A DNA stretch of 64,000 nt from Linum tenue (Eukaryota; Streptophyta; Magnoliopsida; Malpighiales; Linaceae): positions 19,366,150 through 19,430,149 of the forward strand of contig CAMGYJ010000004.1 in assembly GCA_946122785.1 (NCBI GenBank), in the 5' to 3' direction. Position numbers and translations under genes: made by a program. The notes beneath the pieces were generated by a model. That model was not told where the DNA came from and searched no databases. It was given only the letters and a program-made list of their open reading frames with translations. This document shows, piece by piece, positions 22,687 to 34,236 of this stretch; the stretch's first letter is position 1, and each line of letters opens with the position of its first letter.

Positions 22687-23606
22687 CATGGGTCATGTAC
22701 AAGCCCACGTTTGAATGTTATTTAAAAGCCTGCAAAAATCAATGATCAGACCCAGTCCAACTAGAATTAGTCCTAAACGCACCGTTAATACATAAACACA
22801 AATTAAGGAGACCTCTCCATCTGATTCGAATCAAATTAGGTCTTCTTCATCTCCTTCCTCAATCCTCTGGGCGAGACGAACACTGCATATCAGGAAACCT
22901 TAATTTCACCGAGTGATAGAAGTTTCGAGAAAATGACAATAACGCTAAGACAAGATGACAAAGCACTAGGGACATGAACCCTAGGGTTAGAAAACCTCTT
23001 TCAAGGGTTCTTTTGCAAACGAAAAGTTTGATGAACACAATAATAGACATGGTCGCCGTAATCGTGTTAGAAAGAGATAGGCGAGTAAATTCCGCACGGA
23101 AATAAAATGGCGATGAACAAACCGTCGATTTGTGGATAAAAGGATTTGGGGTTCAAAACGATGATTATGTGAGGATTTCATATTGGATGGGGATCTTCTC
23201 TTCGAATGTGGATACATAGATTTGGCGTATGAAACATGATGATGTTGGGGATTTGAGATTGGATAGGGAGCTAAATCGAATGTGGATCAAATAATAAAAG
23301 GATTTGGGTTTCGAAACGATGATTTTGTTGGAGATTTCAGATTTGATAGGCAGCTTATGATCGAACTTCGAACTTAGAGGGGACCCTCCAAGGCGAATGA
23401 GGGATCGTAGAAGGGAGACTGGAAATTGGTTAGGGCGGCGGGTCGTATCCATAGGGTTTAACCTCTTAATCGATATCATTAAACCGGGTACAGTTAGGTT
23501 GAAGTCCAATTAATAAAGCATAAACGCTTCGTGATGCTTTTGGTAATTTTCCTTGCCCCCGGTTACCCGTACCCCGGATTTTGCCCTGGGCACCGTAGAA
23601 CTGCCC
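22687..23606 (-). repeat. Right terminal inverted repeat of the large MULE
   Basis: Complement of 8371-9156 with an added, partly duplicated stretch (about 23130-23340, two versions of AAGGATTTGGG...ACGATGAT). The outer end reads CACCGTAGAACTGCCC and meets ATATATATTCATATATATA of the LTR. Confidence 0.85.
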
Positions 23607-23749
23607 ATATATATTCATATATATATGATACGTATACTTATCCGATCGATAATCCGATTTTCGTTGAAATATTATCAAAACATTCGATTTTAAATCGTGA
23701 AATTTTTCTAGCGACCGTAATACGAGTTTAGCCGAAACAGGATGTTACA
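23607..23749 (-). repeat. Proximal part of the split 3' LTR
   Basis: ACGTATACTTATCCGATCGA through GATGTTACA matches 26730-26858 of the other LTR. Joined to 5468-7655 it makes one complete LTR. Confidence 0.9.
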
Positions 23750-23768
23750 ATTCTCCCCTCCTTAAAAG
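23750..23768 (-). other. Polypurine tract of the LTR element
   Basis: On the minus strand, TTTTAAGGAGGGGAGAAT directly precedes the TGTAACA start of the 3' LTR, the expected place for plus-strand priming. Confidence 0.85.
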
Positions 23769-24545
23769 ATTTCGTCCCCGAAATCTAACCTTGAGTTGTA
23801 CCATTAGTCCACTTACTTGCCCTTGACATGGTCTATCATACAATAAGCCTTTATCTAACTCTTAGGTTAGGTGATTCATAACCTAGAAGGTAACAAATAG
23901 CACCTCAAGTTCCATGTTTAGATTTCAAACATACAATGGGTTATCACATTATAAGCACATCAACAAGTTCAAAAACATAATTCACTCAAACAAGTTATTA
24001 ACATGCAAAGTAGGTTGCAACTAACACAAGGTTATATCAACCTACAAAATGGTTACCACGTCATCATCAAGATTCATATCTCCATTCAAATATCTACCAC
24101 AACAACTCGTCATGTTAGCATAGTCGAAGATCAACTGCATTGCATAGCTAGGCACCATGCTTCTCGATTGGTTAGTAAGATTTCTAGGACAACTTCTGTG
24201 CGAGCTACAAGGAAACATTGGCCTTAGTTTGATCCACACACCATTTGTGCCTAACCAAGTTACTCACTAGGTTGAAACAAAACTTTCTTCAAAATCATTA
24301 CTTGGACAACAAGATAAAAACTCCACATATTTTCAAAAATCTCTTAAACCATAAAATTTTCAAGATTCCTTCAAATACTCAAAATCATGCTTAACCATAT
24401 GCAACTGACTATGCAACACATCATCACCTTTGGTCCCAATCCTGGAAAGTTTAGTGCAAGTACAGGTATGGAGTAGTCCCTCCCTTTTTGAGGTGATCAA
24501 TCCTCAAGGGTGAAAGTAACACACCCATAATGCAGAAAATAAACC
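23769..24545 (-). other. Non-coding interior of the LTR element
   Basis: About 780 bp with no gag, protease, reverse transcriptase or integrase residues in any frame. The left edge (GATTTCGGGGACGAAATC on the minus strand) resembles the end of the pol region and adjoining spacer of Tekay-type elements. Confidence 0.7.
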
Positions 24546-24557
24546 AGCTCTGATACC
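24546..24557 (-). other. Primer binding site (initiator Met tRNA)
   Basis: Minus strand TGGTATCAGAGC, the usual complement to the 3' end of plant initiator tRNA-Met, lies 3 bp inside the 5' LTR. Confidence 0.9.
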
Positions 24558-24560
24558 AAG

Positions 24561-26858
24561 CTGTAACACCCTACCCTATACATATTACCTAATCATATTG
24601 TTCATACAATTGCAGCGGAAATACCTCGGGTATTACATTAATTATCAATAATTACCCAAATAAAATTTCGACATGAATTACTCGCGTAATGGGCTAACAG
24701 TTCTTCCATCTAATCCTGCAAAATAATTCATCTGAATCTATACATTCATAGATAAATATATATACTCACAACCATATGCATTGGCTTTTCAAAACCATAG
24801 TCAAATTTCATACTACACAACTGCATACTATACTGATACATACTATAATCATCACAACTTACACAGTTACACAAAATATACACATATCATCAACTTTCCA
24901 CACCTGTGGATATCTCACACTACATCAGAAGCTAGTATGCACATGAAAAACGTTCTCAAAACATTTTTACAAAAAGGTGTGGATCATTGGCCAAAATCCC
25001 GAGTAGTAGTCCAAGCACAGAATAGTTGAAGACCATACCTCATCTTGCCTTCAGCTCTTGCTCAGCTCCCACCTATACACCTATCTACTGCTGCTGATGA
25101 TTATCTGCTTACACATGGCATAAGCAGAGAAGAATGATAAAAAGGGTCAGCTCATGGCTGAGTGAGACCATCATTGCATCGTGAGTTCATAACAGAGCAT
25201 ACCCCTACCATACATCTAGCAAACAAGCCAAAGCACTAGGATCAGAACTCAGCCATCCGACATCCCAATAGGCAAAAGTCTCAACCACCTTGACTTATGC
25301 ATATGCATCTTATCATGTTTTAATCATAGGCGCCTGGCTACTCCCATGCTAATTACTCTCCCGGGAATACGGACCAAACATCTCGTGGATGTGGTCATAT
25401 CGGACCCACCACTGTCGGTGTAGTCATATCGGACCTGACACCACTCTGAGTGTGGTCATATCGGACTCAACACCACTCTGGGTGTGGTCATATCTCATGA
25501 TGAATCAACGGTCAACACCACATCAGGGGTGTGACATAACATTTCATAAGGGAGTAATAGCATGGGAAGCCCTAATTACTATGTAATTGACCATGTGACC
25601 AAAGTACTCCTACTTGGTATCCTTATACATGATTCATATCTCATCTTGCTTAATCATAATTCATCACTTGGACATATTCTTGACCTGGCCACAATTGGCT
25701 CAACATAACCAGGAGTCGTATAATTGCACTTCCTCGGGATAAACCGTCATGCAAGTCATCCTTCTTAAACATCATAATATCACAAGGGAATATATATTTT
25801 CCCCACTTGTGAATCCAAATACAACCACAATACCACCTCATGTCAAAACAACTAATCGAACAACCATGAAGTCATATCAACGGTTAAGCCACAAATGGCA
25901 ACATGTATGCAATCATCAGCATAAACAAGGTCCATATCGGTTAGGGCAAGTCAATAATATCATACAACAATCCCGGGTTCAACATATAGCACAAAAGTTT
26001 ATACACCCCTAATCATGCCATTCTAGTTCACCTAGGTCAATTCTAAGCATCAATATAATTATCGTGATACGACAAACCCGGTATGTCGTGCTAATCCCTC
26101 ACCAGTTCTAGTCGTTCAAACACCAGTTTTTGCCTCCCGTACTAAAATGTCAATTTCACGAACGAACCCCGAATTAAAATCCGAGACCTTCCTAATATCC
26201 CCTGCAGTATCCCCGTCAATATCAGTCTAGGCTCCGGAGCAAATTCTCGATAAAAACACATCAAACCCTGGCCGGAGCTAAATTCAGCGATTTGGACCCC
26301 GATCTAAATAATTGCCGAAATTCAGGGATTAGAACTAGAGGATTGATTACCTCGCTGCAGGAAGCTCGTATATGAAATTTGGGCTCAATCCGGCTTCCGA
26401 ATACTCCGAAACCCTAATTTGGCTTATCGGGAATTCAAGAAATTTCTGAACCAAAAACTCGTTTTAAAGCTCTAAATCGATAAACTACGATAAATAGATG
26501 AATTAGGCATTACTTACGGGATTTTTAGTAATCTAAAACCATAGAATTTGGCTCTGTAAATTTCCCTCGATCCTTCTCCGTGCGCACTCTGCGCGAGCTT
26601 CTCTCGGTCCAGAAAAGGAAAGAATGAGAAAAGATGATGAGGATGGAAATAAATGAACGGGGAAGGTTTATGTACATATGCGGCGGCCGCTTATTGTTTT
26701 TTTTTATATAGATATATATATACAAATAATTAATACGTATACTTATCCGATCGATCGATAATCCGATTTTCGTCGAAATATTATCAAAACATTCGATTTT
26801 AAATCGTGAAATTTTTTTAGCGACCGTAATACGAGTTTAGCCGAAACGGAATGTTACA
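24561..26858 (-). repeat. Complete 5' LTR
   Basis: 2298 bp from TGTAACACCC to ATGTTACA. It is collinear with the two parts of the split LTR and has a short TA-rich tract at 26704-26722 where the sister copy carries the ~16-kb insertion. Differences between the copies are scattered point changes and small indels. Confidence 0.92.
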
Positions 26859-26863
26859 TGAAG

Positions 26864-28420
26864 GAGATGATGATTCAACACCTTCGTAACCGATCACGAG
26901 AAAAGAAGTAATTAAAACCGCATCGACTCTTCAAGAATACTTGTTGCAATTAGAGAAGACAACACATTTTGAGTGCAATGAGGAAAGTTCAAGATGAACT
27001 TCTAATAGACATGATGAATTATATTTATTATTAATTTATAGAATTGAAAATACATGTATTTATATAGGTTAGTTCTAGAAAATTATTATCTTATTATTTT
27101 ATTAAATTGTCATTTTTCTACATTGGCCCAAATCGGGATTGGAGAAATTATTAATTTATACTAGATTATTAATTTATCAAGTATTAATTTATAAAGTTTT
27201 ACTGTATAGTTTTAAAACACTAAATTTTATAATCATTCAGAAAATATAATAGTAAGTAAGTCTAGCTTTTTGAATGGAGAGTGGTCACAAACTCGCAAAA
27301 TCCTTCAAATCCATGCTAGGTCTTCAGCTGTCTGTTGGATGGACATGGTGATAACTTTGTAAAATGATATGTAATCGTGTGCTTTTAAAGACTACTATAC
27401 GTTCCACTCACAATCCAACAATTATGCGTCCACTTAACACATTCTCACTTATTGATTATGAGCACTATAATCGAATTGTCCACAATCTAAAACATTTTAG
27501 CTTCATTCTTTGTTCATAAAGATAAAAGTGAAATAGAAGAAAACATAGAGATATTAGACAGTTCGGTTCAAGTATAACTGTAACCGTTAAGCAGTTATCG
27601 GTTACCATTAAATTATTTGTGTTTACAGTATCGTTTATATTAATCTGCTAACCAAAATGATATATCTCTTCTCTCTATATACGATTGTATGGTGAAGCTT
27701 AAGTGTCGAATTTATGTCGGGACATCCCTAAGGCAACCAACCTGGTATCTGTCATAGTGACAATTCAAGAAGCAATCTAGATTATGTGGTGTTGCTACTT
27801 GACCATGCCACTGGGCCATGGCCTTCCCGTGGGACCAATCTCTTGCATGGATATGAGACATCCAATAGTCCTACAAGACAAGAGCCACACACAAAATTGA
27901 AAGTGTATAATGGACTTGGCCGACTAACAAAGTTCTGAGGTCGATGTGAGTCGAATTGTCGCCTTCAGTTAGAGAAATGTTGGGACAGGTTAGAGATGTA
28001 TATGTCAGGAATGAGGAGATGGAAGTTTCTGATAGCTTAAGAAACTTCCTATTATGCCCTAATCCTAATAGGAAATAGTTGTCATATTAGTTGTCACGAA
28101 ATTGTTTATGCATAAAAATTAAATCAATACCACATTAATGTGTTCGAAGATATTTGAGGAGTGTTTTTGAGTCATTGTCCAAAGAAGACATATAATATAA
28201 GATGTATATGGTACCGGTATGTCAGGAAGAGGTGTAAGTTTCTAATAGCTCAAGACATATATAATATAAGGTAATGTATATTTTTATCCAAACCTTTTTC
28301 AGATTCTTTTAAATTAGCCAAACTTATTGAAATACTAAGAATTAGCCAAATGTTAACTTCTAGTGAGCCATTTTGTTAGTAATATTGACTTGGCAACATG
28401 ATACTGCTTTGGAAGAGACA
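26864..28420. other. Spacer with a relic of SAUR upstream DNA
   Basis: The flank right of the LTR element continues the sequence interrupted at 5467. From about 27690 to 28060, ATGGTGAAGCTTAAGTGTCG, AGGCAACCAACCTGG and a TCAGTTAGAGA...GATGGAAG series parallel the SAUR flank at 41815-42175. No SAUR coding residues remain, so a copy was lost or only its flank duplicated. Confidence 0.6.
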
Positions 28421-28428
28421 CATGAATG

Positions 28429-28752
28429 TAGGGCTGGCTATTTGGTCCGGAATGTTTGGTTTTACTCGAAACTGGACCGTATAATCCGGACCGGGACCGG
28501 ACTGAGACCGGATAGCAAACAATCCAATCTCATATTCGGGCTTAGATTTGAGGTAAAAAAAACCGGATAAGAGACCCCAACACTCAAATCCCCACAAGCT
28601 CAATCTAAAATCAAGTTCAAATTGGGACCGGACCGGGTCAAGACCGGACTGTATCCAATTCAATTTTTGGTCCTTATATTCCCGAAAAAACCAGACTGGG
28701 ACCGGATCAATTTGGTCCAATTTAACCGGACCGGACCGTATAGCCACCCCTA
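28429..28752. mobile_element. hAT-type MITE
   Basis: 324 bp with inverted ends TAGGGCTGGCTAT and complement TAGGGGTGGCTAT, an 8-bp target duplication with one mismatch (CATGAATG 28421-28428, CATGAAGG 28753-28760), and many subterminal GGACCGG/ACCGGA words. Open frames on both strands are chance products of the GC-rich repeats. Confidence 0.85.
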
Positions 28753-28760
28753 CATGAAGG

Positions 28761-29772
28761 TCAACATTTCAAAATTTCAGTATTTTAACTAAGAAAAGAG
28801 TTACAAAATTATTAATAATAACGTAATAATGGCTAATATCTTGATGCATTACGAAATATTTGGCTAATTAATAGCATTTTAATAGATTTGGATAATATAA
28901 AAGAATCTGAAAAAAGGTTTGGATAAAAAATAGACATTACCCTATAATAAGATGTAGGGAAGTCTGACAAATTACTAACCAAAAGAGGTAAAGTTTTTAG
29001 TTGACGCTTTGACGCAATAGTGCATCTAGAGATGACAACTGAACCCGGAACTATGGATACCCAACCTAGTTAAAGCGAGTAAACCTCGATTTTGACGGGT
29101 TTTAAGTAGGGTGCACGTTTTACCCACCTTTGTAATTAGCAATTTGTGTGTGGGTTTTGTCAAAACTCAGTCTGCTTTCCACCCGACCTGCACCCAAAGA
29201 GTAAAACGATGTTGTTTAGTATATTAACTTAATTATATGAGTAATGCGTGGTTGTTATTAGTATTTGTAGGAATATAGTCCTAATAATATGGATGCTATT
29301 AGTCTCTGTGGAAAAATATTTGTAGAATTTTTCTATTATACTACGATCTGGGTATTCGGTTAAACTATTTGTGGTTATACCCGTTAATCCATGAGTATCC
29401 ATGAACCGAGCTTACCCGTTGGGTTGAGTTTTCTCTTCTAAAACACAATGGATATTTTACCGAGATTTTTTTTTTACCGATGCGCCCACTGGATTGGGTT
29501 TAGAGAAACACAACTCGACCCATTGTGTGAATCCAAGAATTTTACCTAAATGTGTCTTTTTTTAAAAGAATTTCTTAGAAATAATATATAGTTTCTTAAA
29601 TTAGAAAATATCCAAATAATAGAAGTTACAATAAAATAACATCATATGACATGTTTTCATTTTCTGGAAAAAATGTAAAATGCACTAAGTGTCTGCAGTA
29701 TTCAACAAATCTCTTTCAATATATCTTACTAAACAATCATTCACGAACTAATAATCTATTCGATTTCAAAGC
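28761..29772. other. Spacer without recognised features
   Basis: AT-rich DNA with no gene, repeat or transposon end that I can support. Confidence 0.5.
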
Positions 29773-29958
29773 TTATTTTTCTATGTAGCCCAAAGTTGAA
29801 AAAACTCTTTCAACACTTATAGCTGCAAACGGAAAAATCAATACAAATTTCAGAATATATAGACTGATGGGTATAGATTTACTTTTATCTTCACCACCAT
29901 CTAGCGATGGATTCAAGGGGGCCGCCCGGGGCCACGGCCCAACCCTCCGTGGATCCAA
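29773..29958 (-). pseudogene. Fragment of a hAT transposase dimerisation domain
   Basis: The minus strand encodes FPFAAISVERVFSTLGYIEK, the typical hAT C-terminal pattern (…P…A.VERVFS…K). Only this short piece is left. Its upstream end runs into an unrelated segment (about 29904-30095) with imperfect inverted ends around GCGATGGATTCAAG and GCGGTGGATCTAGA, probably a small insertion. Confidence 0.55.
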
Positions 29959-30095
29959 AACTAGTATAGCATTTGTAATTTTTTTTTATTTTTGGTATTC
30001 GTTTTAGTGTTCATCGCATTACGTTCCAGTCTCCATCTTTTTTTTTTAAATATGGCCAGTGCTCTACCATGTTCTAGATCCACCGCTGCCACCAG

Positions 30096-32301
30096 CTGAA
30101 CTAATTCATAATTTCATTTTAATCCAACTCGAAACTACTACTCTAGTTTGACCGTGGTCGACAACTTGTATGAAAATTTTGACCGAAGAGCATGTTTGAT
30201 AATCATTCTAAAATTCATGAGTATGTTTAATATAAAAAATAGTATTGTACATGTTTGATAAAAATATATAGTAGAGGGCCTTCTATTAAAAAAACTAGAT
30301 CTTGGACCCGCCCTTTGGTCGGATGCATTTCGTTAACAATATAAACACCAACAACAATTGTGCAAAGTAATATACATTTTTAATAGTATCATATAAAATT
30401 CAAATGATTAAATTATTGAAATATCACAAAAGGAACATGAATCATCAAAGTTTTTCAACATTCTAACTGTTTTATCGATGAACATCCTTCCTGGAAGTGA
30501 AACTTGCACCTATGCAATGGTGGAAAGAAGCCAACTCCTATAAAATTTATCTTGCTACACTTTATTTAACTAATTATTACAAATCATTGCAAAATTTATT
30601 TTTAAACACTTTAATTTTGTCTGGCCTCGATGACACGATGGAATTTGAATGATAATTATTATAGTTTCAGAATTCTATCATAAATATTTCCGTGATGATG
30701 ACTGCATGGAGTTAAAAGGCCTACAGGTCATGAAATTCCATTCAGATTGTGCAGTGAGAATCTTTCTTTTGTCATAGTGAGTTTATTGCGAGAGCGAAAG
30801 CTGGAGTGAATCTAAAACGAAAGAATTCCTGGGCCTTGAACTTGAAGTATAGGAAGAAATTCTATACAAATTCACCTTGATTGTTGAGAGAAAGAATCAT
30901 TCAAAGGGATGGTGGATTACTTATTATTATTGAGGCGGGTAAGAATATTTTTGAATATATATTTTTATATTTTTAGCCATCCAAGCATTATTACCCCCAA
31001 ACCTTAATTTTGTATTACGGCTCCTCGAATTTTTATCAATTTTCTTCAAATTCCTCTTTAATCTAATACTTTCTTTTCCCATATTCTATTTCTCTACTTA
31101 ATTTGGCTAATTCTCCTTGAGCTGTATCTTCCTATGAATTGAAATCGTAGCCAAGATCCTCTTCCTCATCAAGTTCACTAACTCCAGCATTAGCAAAGTC
31201 TTTCTTATTTTCTTGACTTTATTGAAAGCAAAAAATCTAATAGTAAATGTTTGCAAATATGACATATTATTCAGTGCAAGCTAAGTAAAATTTACCCCTC
31301 CTTATGCTCAAAACTGCATACTCACTAATAAGATCTGCGATGTTTGCAATCGGTGTGCTTAATCTCGACTTCAACTCCTCGCATTTGGTTTAGTCGCACC
31401 TATTTCAAGGGCACGAGAGCAAGAATCTCGACTTTCAACTCCATTGCCTCAATTGTAGGAGATAAAAAGGTGGAGCTCTTCTCATTCGGTCAATTGCTTG
31501 GAATAGTTTCCCAGCAGCATTCCAAAACCTCTAGCTTCCTTGTGATCCAGAACAACCAAATTAGACTCAGCCATTTTTTCAACAATAATAATTTAGATTA
31601 TGAATATGTCAAATGACGAAAAGTGAAATTCACTATTTAGTAAAATATTTTTTTTTGTGTTTAGTGGATATGATATTTATTCTTTCTAAAAATGAAATGA
31701 GTTCAAAATAATGGGAAAGTAAAGATTATTATCAAATTGCGTGAATTGCGTGAATGACATTTAGCTGTGTACCTATATCTTGCCTCATAAAGTAACCTTC
31801 ACAATTTTGAAATTGATAGTATTTTTAATGTGTCCCAACCCTCGGTATACATGAGAATAACATTATTTCCAAATTCGATTTGTTTTTCATTAATGAATAA
31901 ATAATAATTATATTCATAAAATAAAATATTTTCAGAATTTTCATCCATCATTCCACCCAAAAAATCTACAAATGGCAAGAATTTTAGAATTTTATGTAAC
32001 CATAACTAAAAGTTATCATGACATGATATCCAACAAATCAACTAACAATTAAAACACAACAATTAAAAAGGTTCGTACTCTCGAGTTGGGCTCTTAGAGG
32101 AAGATCGCCCCTTTTCATCTTTTCTGAGTCAGTATCGTGTTGAAGTTTTCACAGAGGCTCTTTCACCAGTAGTTTGGTTACATACGATTTACCGCGTATG
32201 TTTAGAGTCGGCTTGAAAATCAGTCTACAAACAATTACAACTTAATTATTTTTTTACATGTACCTAAAACTAAATTTACAATTACATGAAACCCACATGA
32301 T
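30096..32301. other. Spacer without recognised genes
   Basis: AT-rich. An open frame at 31344-31616 (+) and short minus-strand stretches near 31150-31600 (for example VSELDEEEDLGYDF) look like decayed coding sequence but belong to no family I can name. Confidence 0.4.
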
Positions 32302-32656
32302 AACGGTTTCTATTACAGTTACTAAAAGCATTACGGTGGAGATTCTCTCCAACCATCACTCCCGCTCTTGGGGAGATCTGGCCTTCGTGTCAATCACACG
32401 TGTATGACGCGACGGTTCCCTTCAGTTACGGGGGATTTCTTGTGGGCAGTTGCGGACGTCGTCCTTATCTTCTTTTGTTCTTAAGAAGACTACGCTAGCG
32501 GTTCCCAACTCCCTCACAACTGCACCGATGGCGGTTCTTGTCGTTGGTGCTTATCTGTTATATATTATACTTTCTGGTTATTTCTTGCGATTAGTGTTTT
32601 CCCATTATCTCCGTCTCTACTTGGATCTTCGACCCATTTACCATCTTTACTGCATT

Positions 32657-34236
32657 ATGGCTTCTTCTAGTAAGACCCCCACCGCTGCGGATCTGGTGGT
32701 CCACATCTCCAGTGCGGCCTCAGCAACAGCCTCCGGCCGTGCTAATTTGAGTTTGGTCGCTCTATCATTGATCCTCACCCTCCCAACCGCATGGTAATCC
32801 AAAGTATCCTCACTAAACTTTGGGGATTATCTGTGTCCCTTATTGTCTATGACGTTGGCCATGGACTTTACCAACTGCTCTTCGCTTCCGAATCGGAGAA
32901 GGATCACATCAACAAGGGCCAACCCTGGTCGTTCAAGAAATATTTAATCAATCTGCTCCCATGGGAGACACCATCTCCTGAACTGCTTGATAGGATGGCT
33001 TTCATGCCTCTCTGGATTCAACTATGAGGAGTGTTGCCGGATCACTGTACCCTCCCATTTGGGGAAGAGATACTTCGTCAACTTGGGCCGGTGCTTGATA
33101 TTGGTTTGTTTGGTACACGTACCGGAGTAGGATATTTCCTCAAAGCCAAGGTTACCATTGACGTCACTCTGCCTTTCTATGGACGACTTCAGGCTGCTCT
33201 GGCAAGTGGGCTCCGGTTCTGGGTGTATTTGTGCTACGAACGCCTCCCACCTGTTTGCTATCGTTGTGGCATGTTCGGCCATAGACAGTCCAATTTTCCT
33301 TTCAAGGATACTATTCCCTACAATCCTTCATCCCGTGGGCGATGGATGTCTGCTGCTCCTGAGGGCACTCGCCTTGACCCTGACACTATGCGGCCGATGA
33401 ATTTTTACAGAGCTGCTGTTTGGAGGGCAGAAGATGCCATTCCTCCTTTGGAAGCGAGTCTAGAAGATCTGCATCTCACCATCATACCGAAGGCTGAGCC
33501 AATATTGGCTTTACCAGCTGTTGTACCCATCTCTGTGCCACTTGTTAATTCTCCTGGCTCATCGGGATCTGTCACTCATTCCCTTCCCGTTAAAATTGAA
33601 CCCCGGATTGCGGATGCTGCTGTATCTGACAAGGTTCGTGGGAAGCGGCCTGTTGAGGTTTTACCTTGTCCATCTCCTCCACGTAAGTCTTGTGTTCTTC
33701 GCATTGGGCTTTCCGAGGATGATTTGCTGGTTGATCGTAAAGGGTCTAGTGATGAGCGCTCCTTTTCCTCAACTGATCTTCCAAAAGATAAAAGGGTCAA
33801 GTGGGTTCTAGATTTCTCTAAAGCGGTTCAGGAGGCCTGTGATCTCTTAACTGCAGCTTTTGGCCCTCTCCTGCCGGCTGGGCTATTCCCGGATGAGGAG
33901 ACTGATTTACTGCCTAATGCTCTCCTCCGGGTGGAGTTGAGCACGGCACTGGTGGGCCATGCTACAGATGTGCCTTCTACTTGGTCAACTGAATCATTTT
34001 TCATCCTGGACGACCCGGCTCAGCCATCAATGACCGCAGATCCCATTCTGTCGAGGGACTACGCTGCGATGTCTCTCCCTTCAGGGGAAACTGAGGTTAT
34101 TGTGGAACCTGCTGAGATGTTGTCGGTTCCCGCGGCTGACTCGAGTGGCCATCCTTCTACGGTCAATCCTTCGGACAATCCTGCTGCTGTTGTGGTGGTG
34201 GTGACCAACCCCGATTGTTCACCCAGTAACCAGTGA
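32657..34236 (+). pseudogene. LINE ORF1 (gag-like, DUF4283 and zinc knuckle)
   Basis: Starts MASSSKTPTAADLV, shifts frame near 32780, continues MVIQSILTKLWGL, meets a TGA at 33025-33027 (MPLWIQL-stop-GVLPDHC, where Arg CGA would be expected) and then runs open to 34236. The zinc knuckle reads CYRCGMFGHRQSNFPF, with Phe in place of the last Cys. The C-terminal half is Pro/Ser-rich. Such proteins bind LINE RNA. The stop overlaps the next start as TGATG at 34234-34238. Confidence 0.8.

Larger units (their letters stand above)
8371..23606. mobile_element. Large Mutator-like element (MULE) with long terminal inverted repeats
   Basis: The left end CGGTGCCCAGGGCAAAA matches the complement of the right end CGGTGCCCAGGGCAAAA, and homology continues inward for ~0.8-0.9 kb with indels (8371-9156 against 22687-23606). 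The element lies in a TA tract of an LTR whose sister copy lacks it. It encodes a FAR1-type MULE transposase (broken), a Ulp1-like protein and a Transposase_32-like protein. Because it sits in TA repeats, the expected 9-bp target duplication cannot be recognised. The left end lacks ~11 bp (GGGCAGTTCTA) seen at the right end, so it may be slightly truncated. Confidence 0.8.
5468..26858 (-). mobile_element. Non-autonomous LTR retrotransposon (Tekay-like ends), 3' LTR split by a nested cluster
   Basis: Read on the minus strand the order is 5' LTR (26858-24561), primer binding site, ~0.8 kb non-coding interior, polypurine tract and 3' LTR (23749 leftwards), which is interrupted at 23607 and resumes at 7655, ending at 5468. 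LTRs start TGTAACA and end TGTTACA. The outer flanks TGAAC (5463-5467) and TGAAG (26859-26863) look like a 5-bp target duplication with one mismatch. No gag or pol reading frame exists inside, so it must have moved with another element's enzymes or lost its interior. GACGAAATCTTTTAAGGAGG before the 3' LTR is typical of plant Tekay/Del chromoviruses; that assignment rests on this motif and the primer site only. Confidence 0.85.

Noticed and set aside
28373..28747. Open frames on both strands
   Set aside because: They sit in a hAT MITE and come from GGACCGG repeats.
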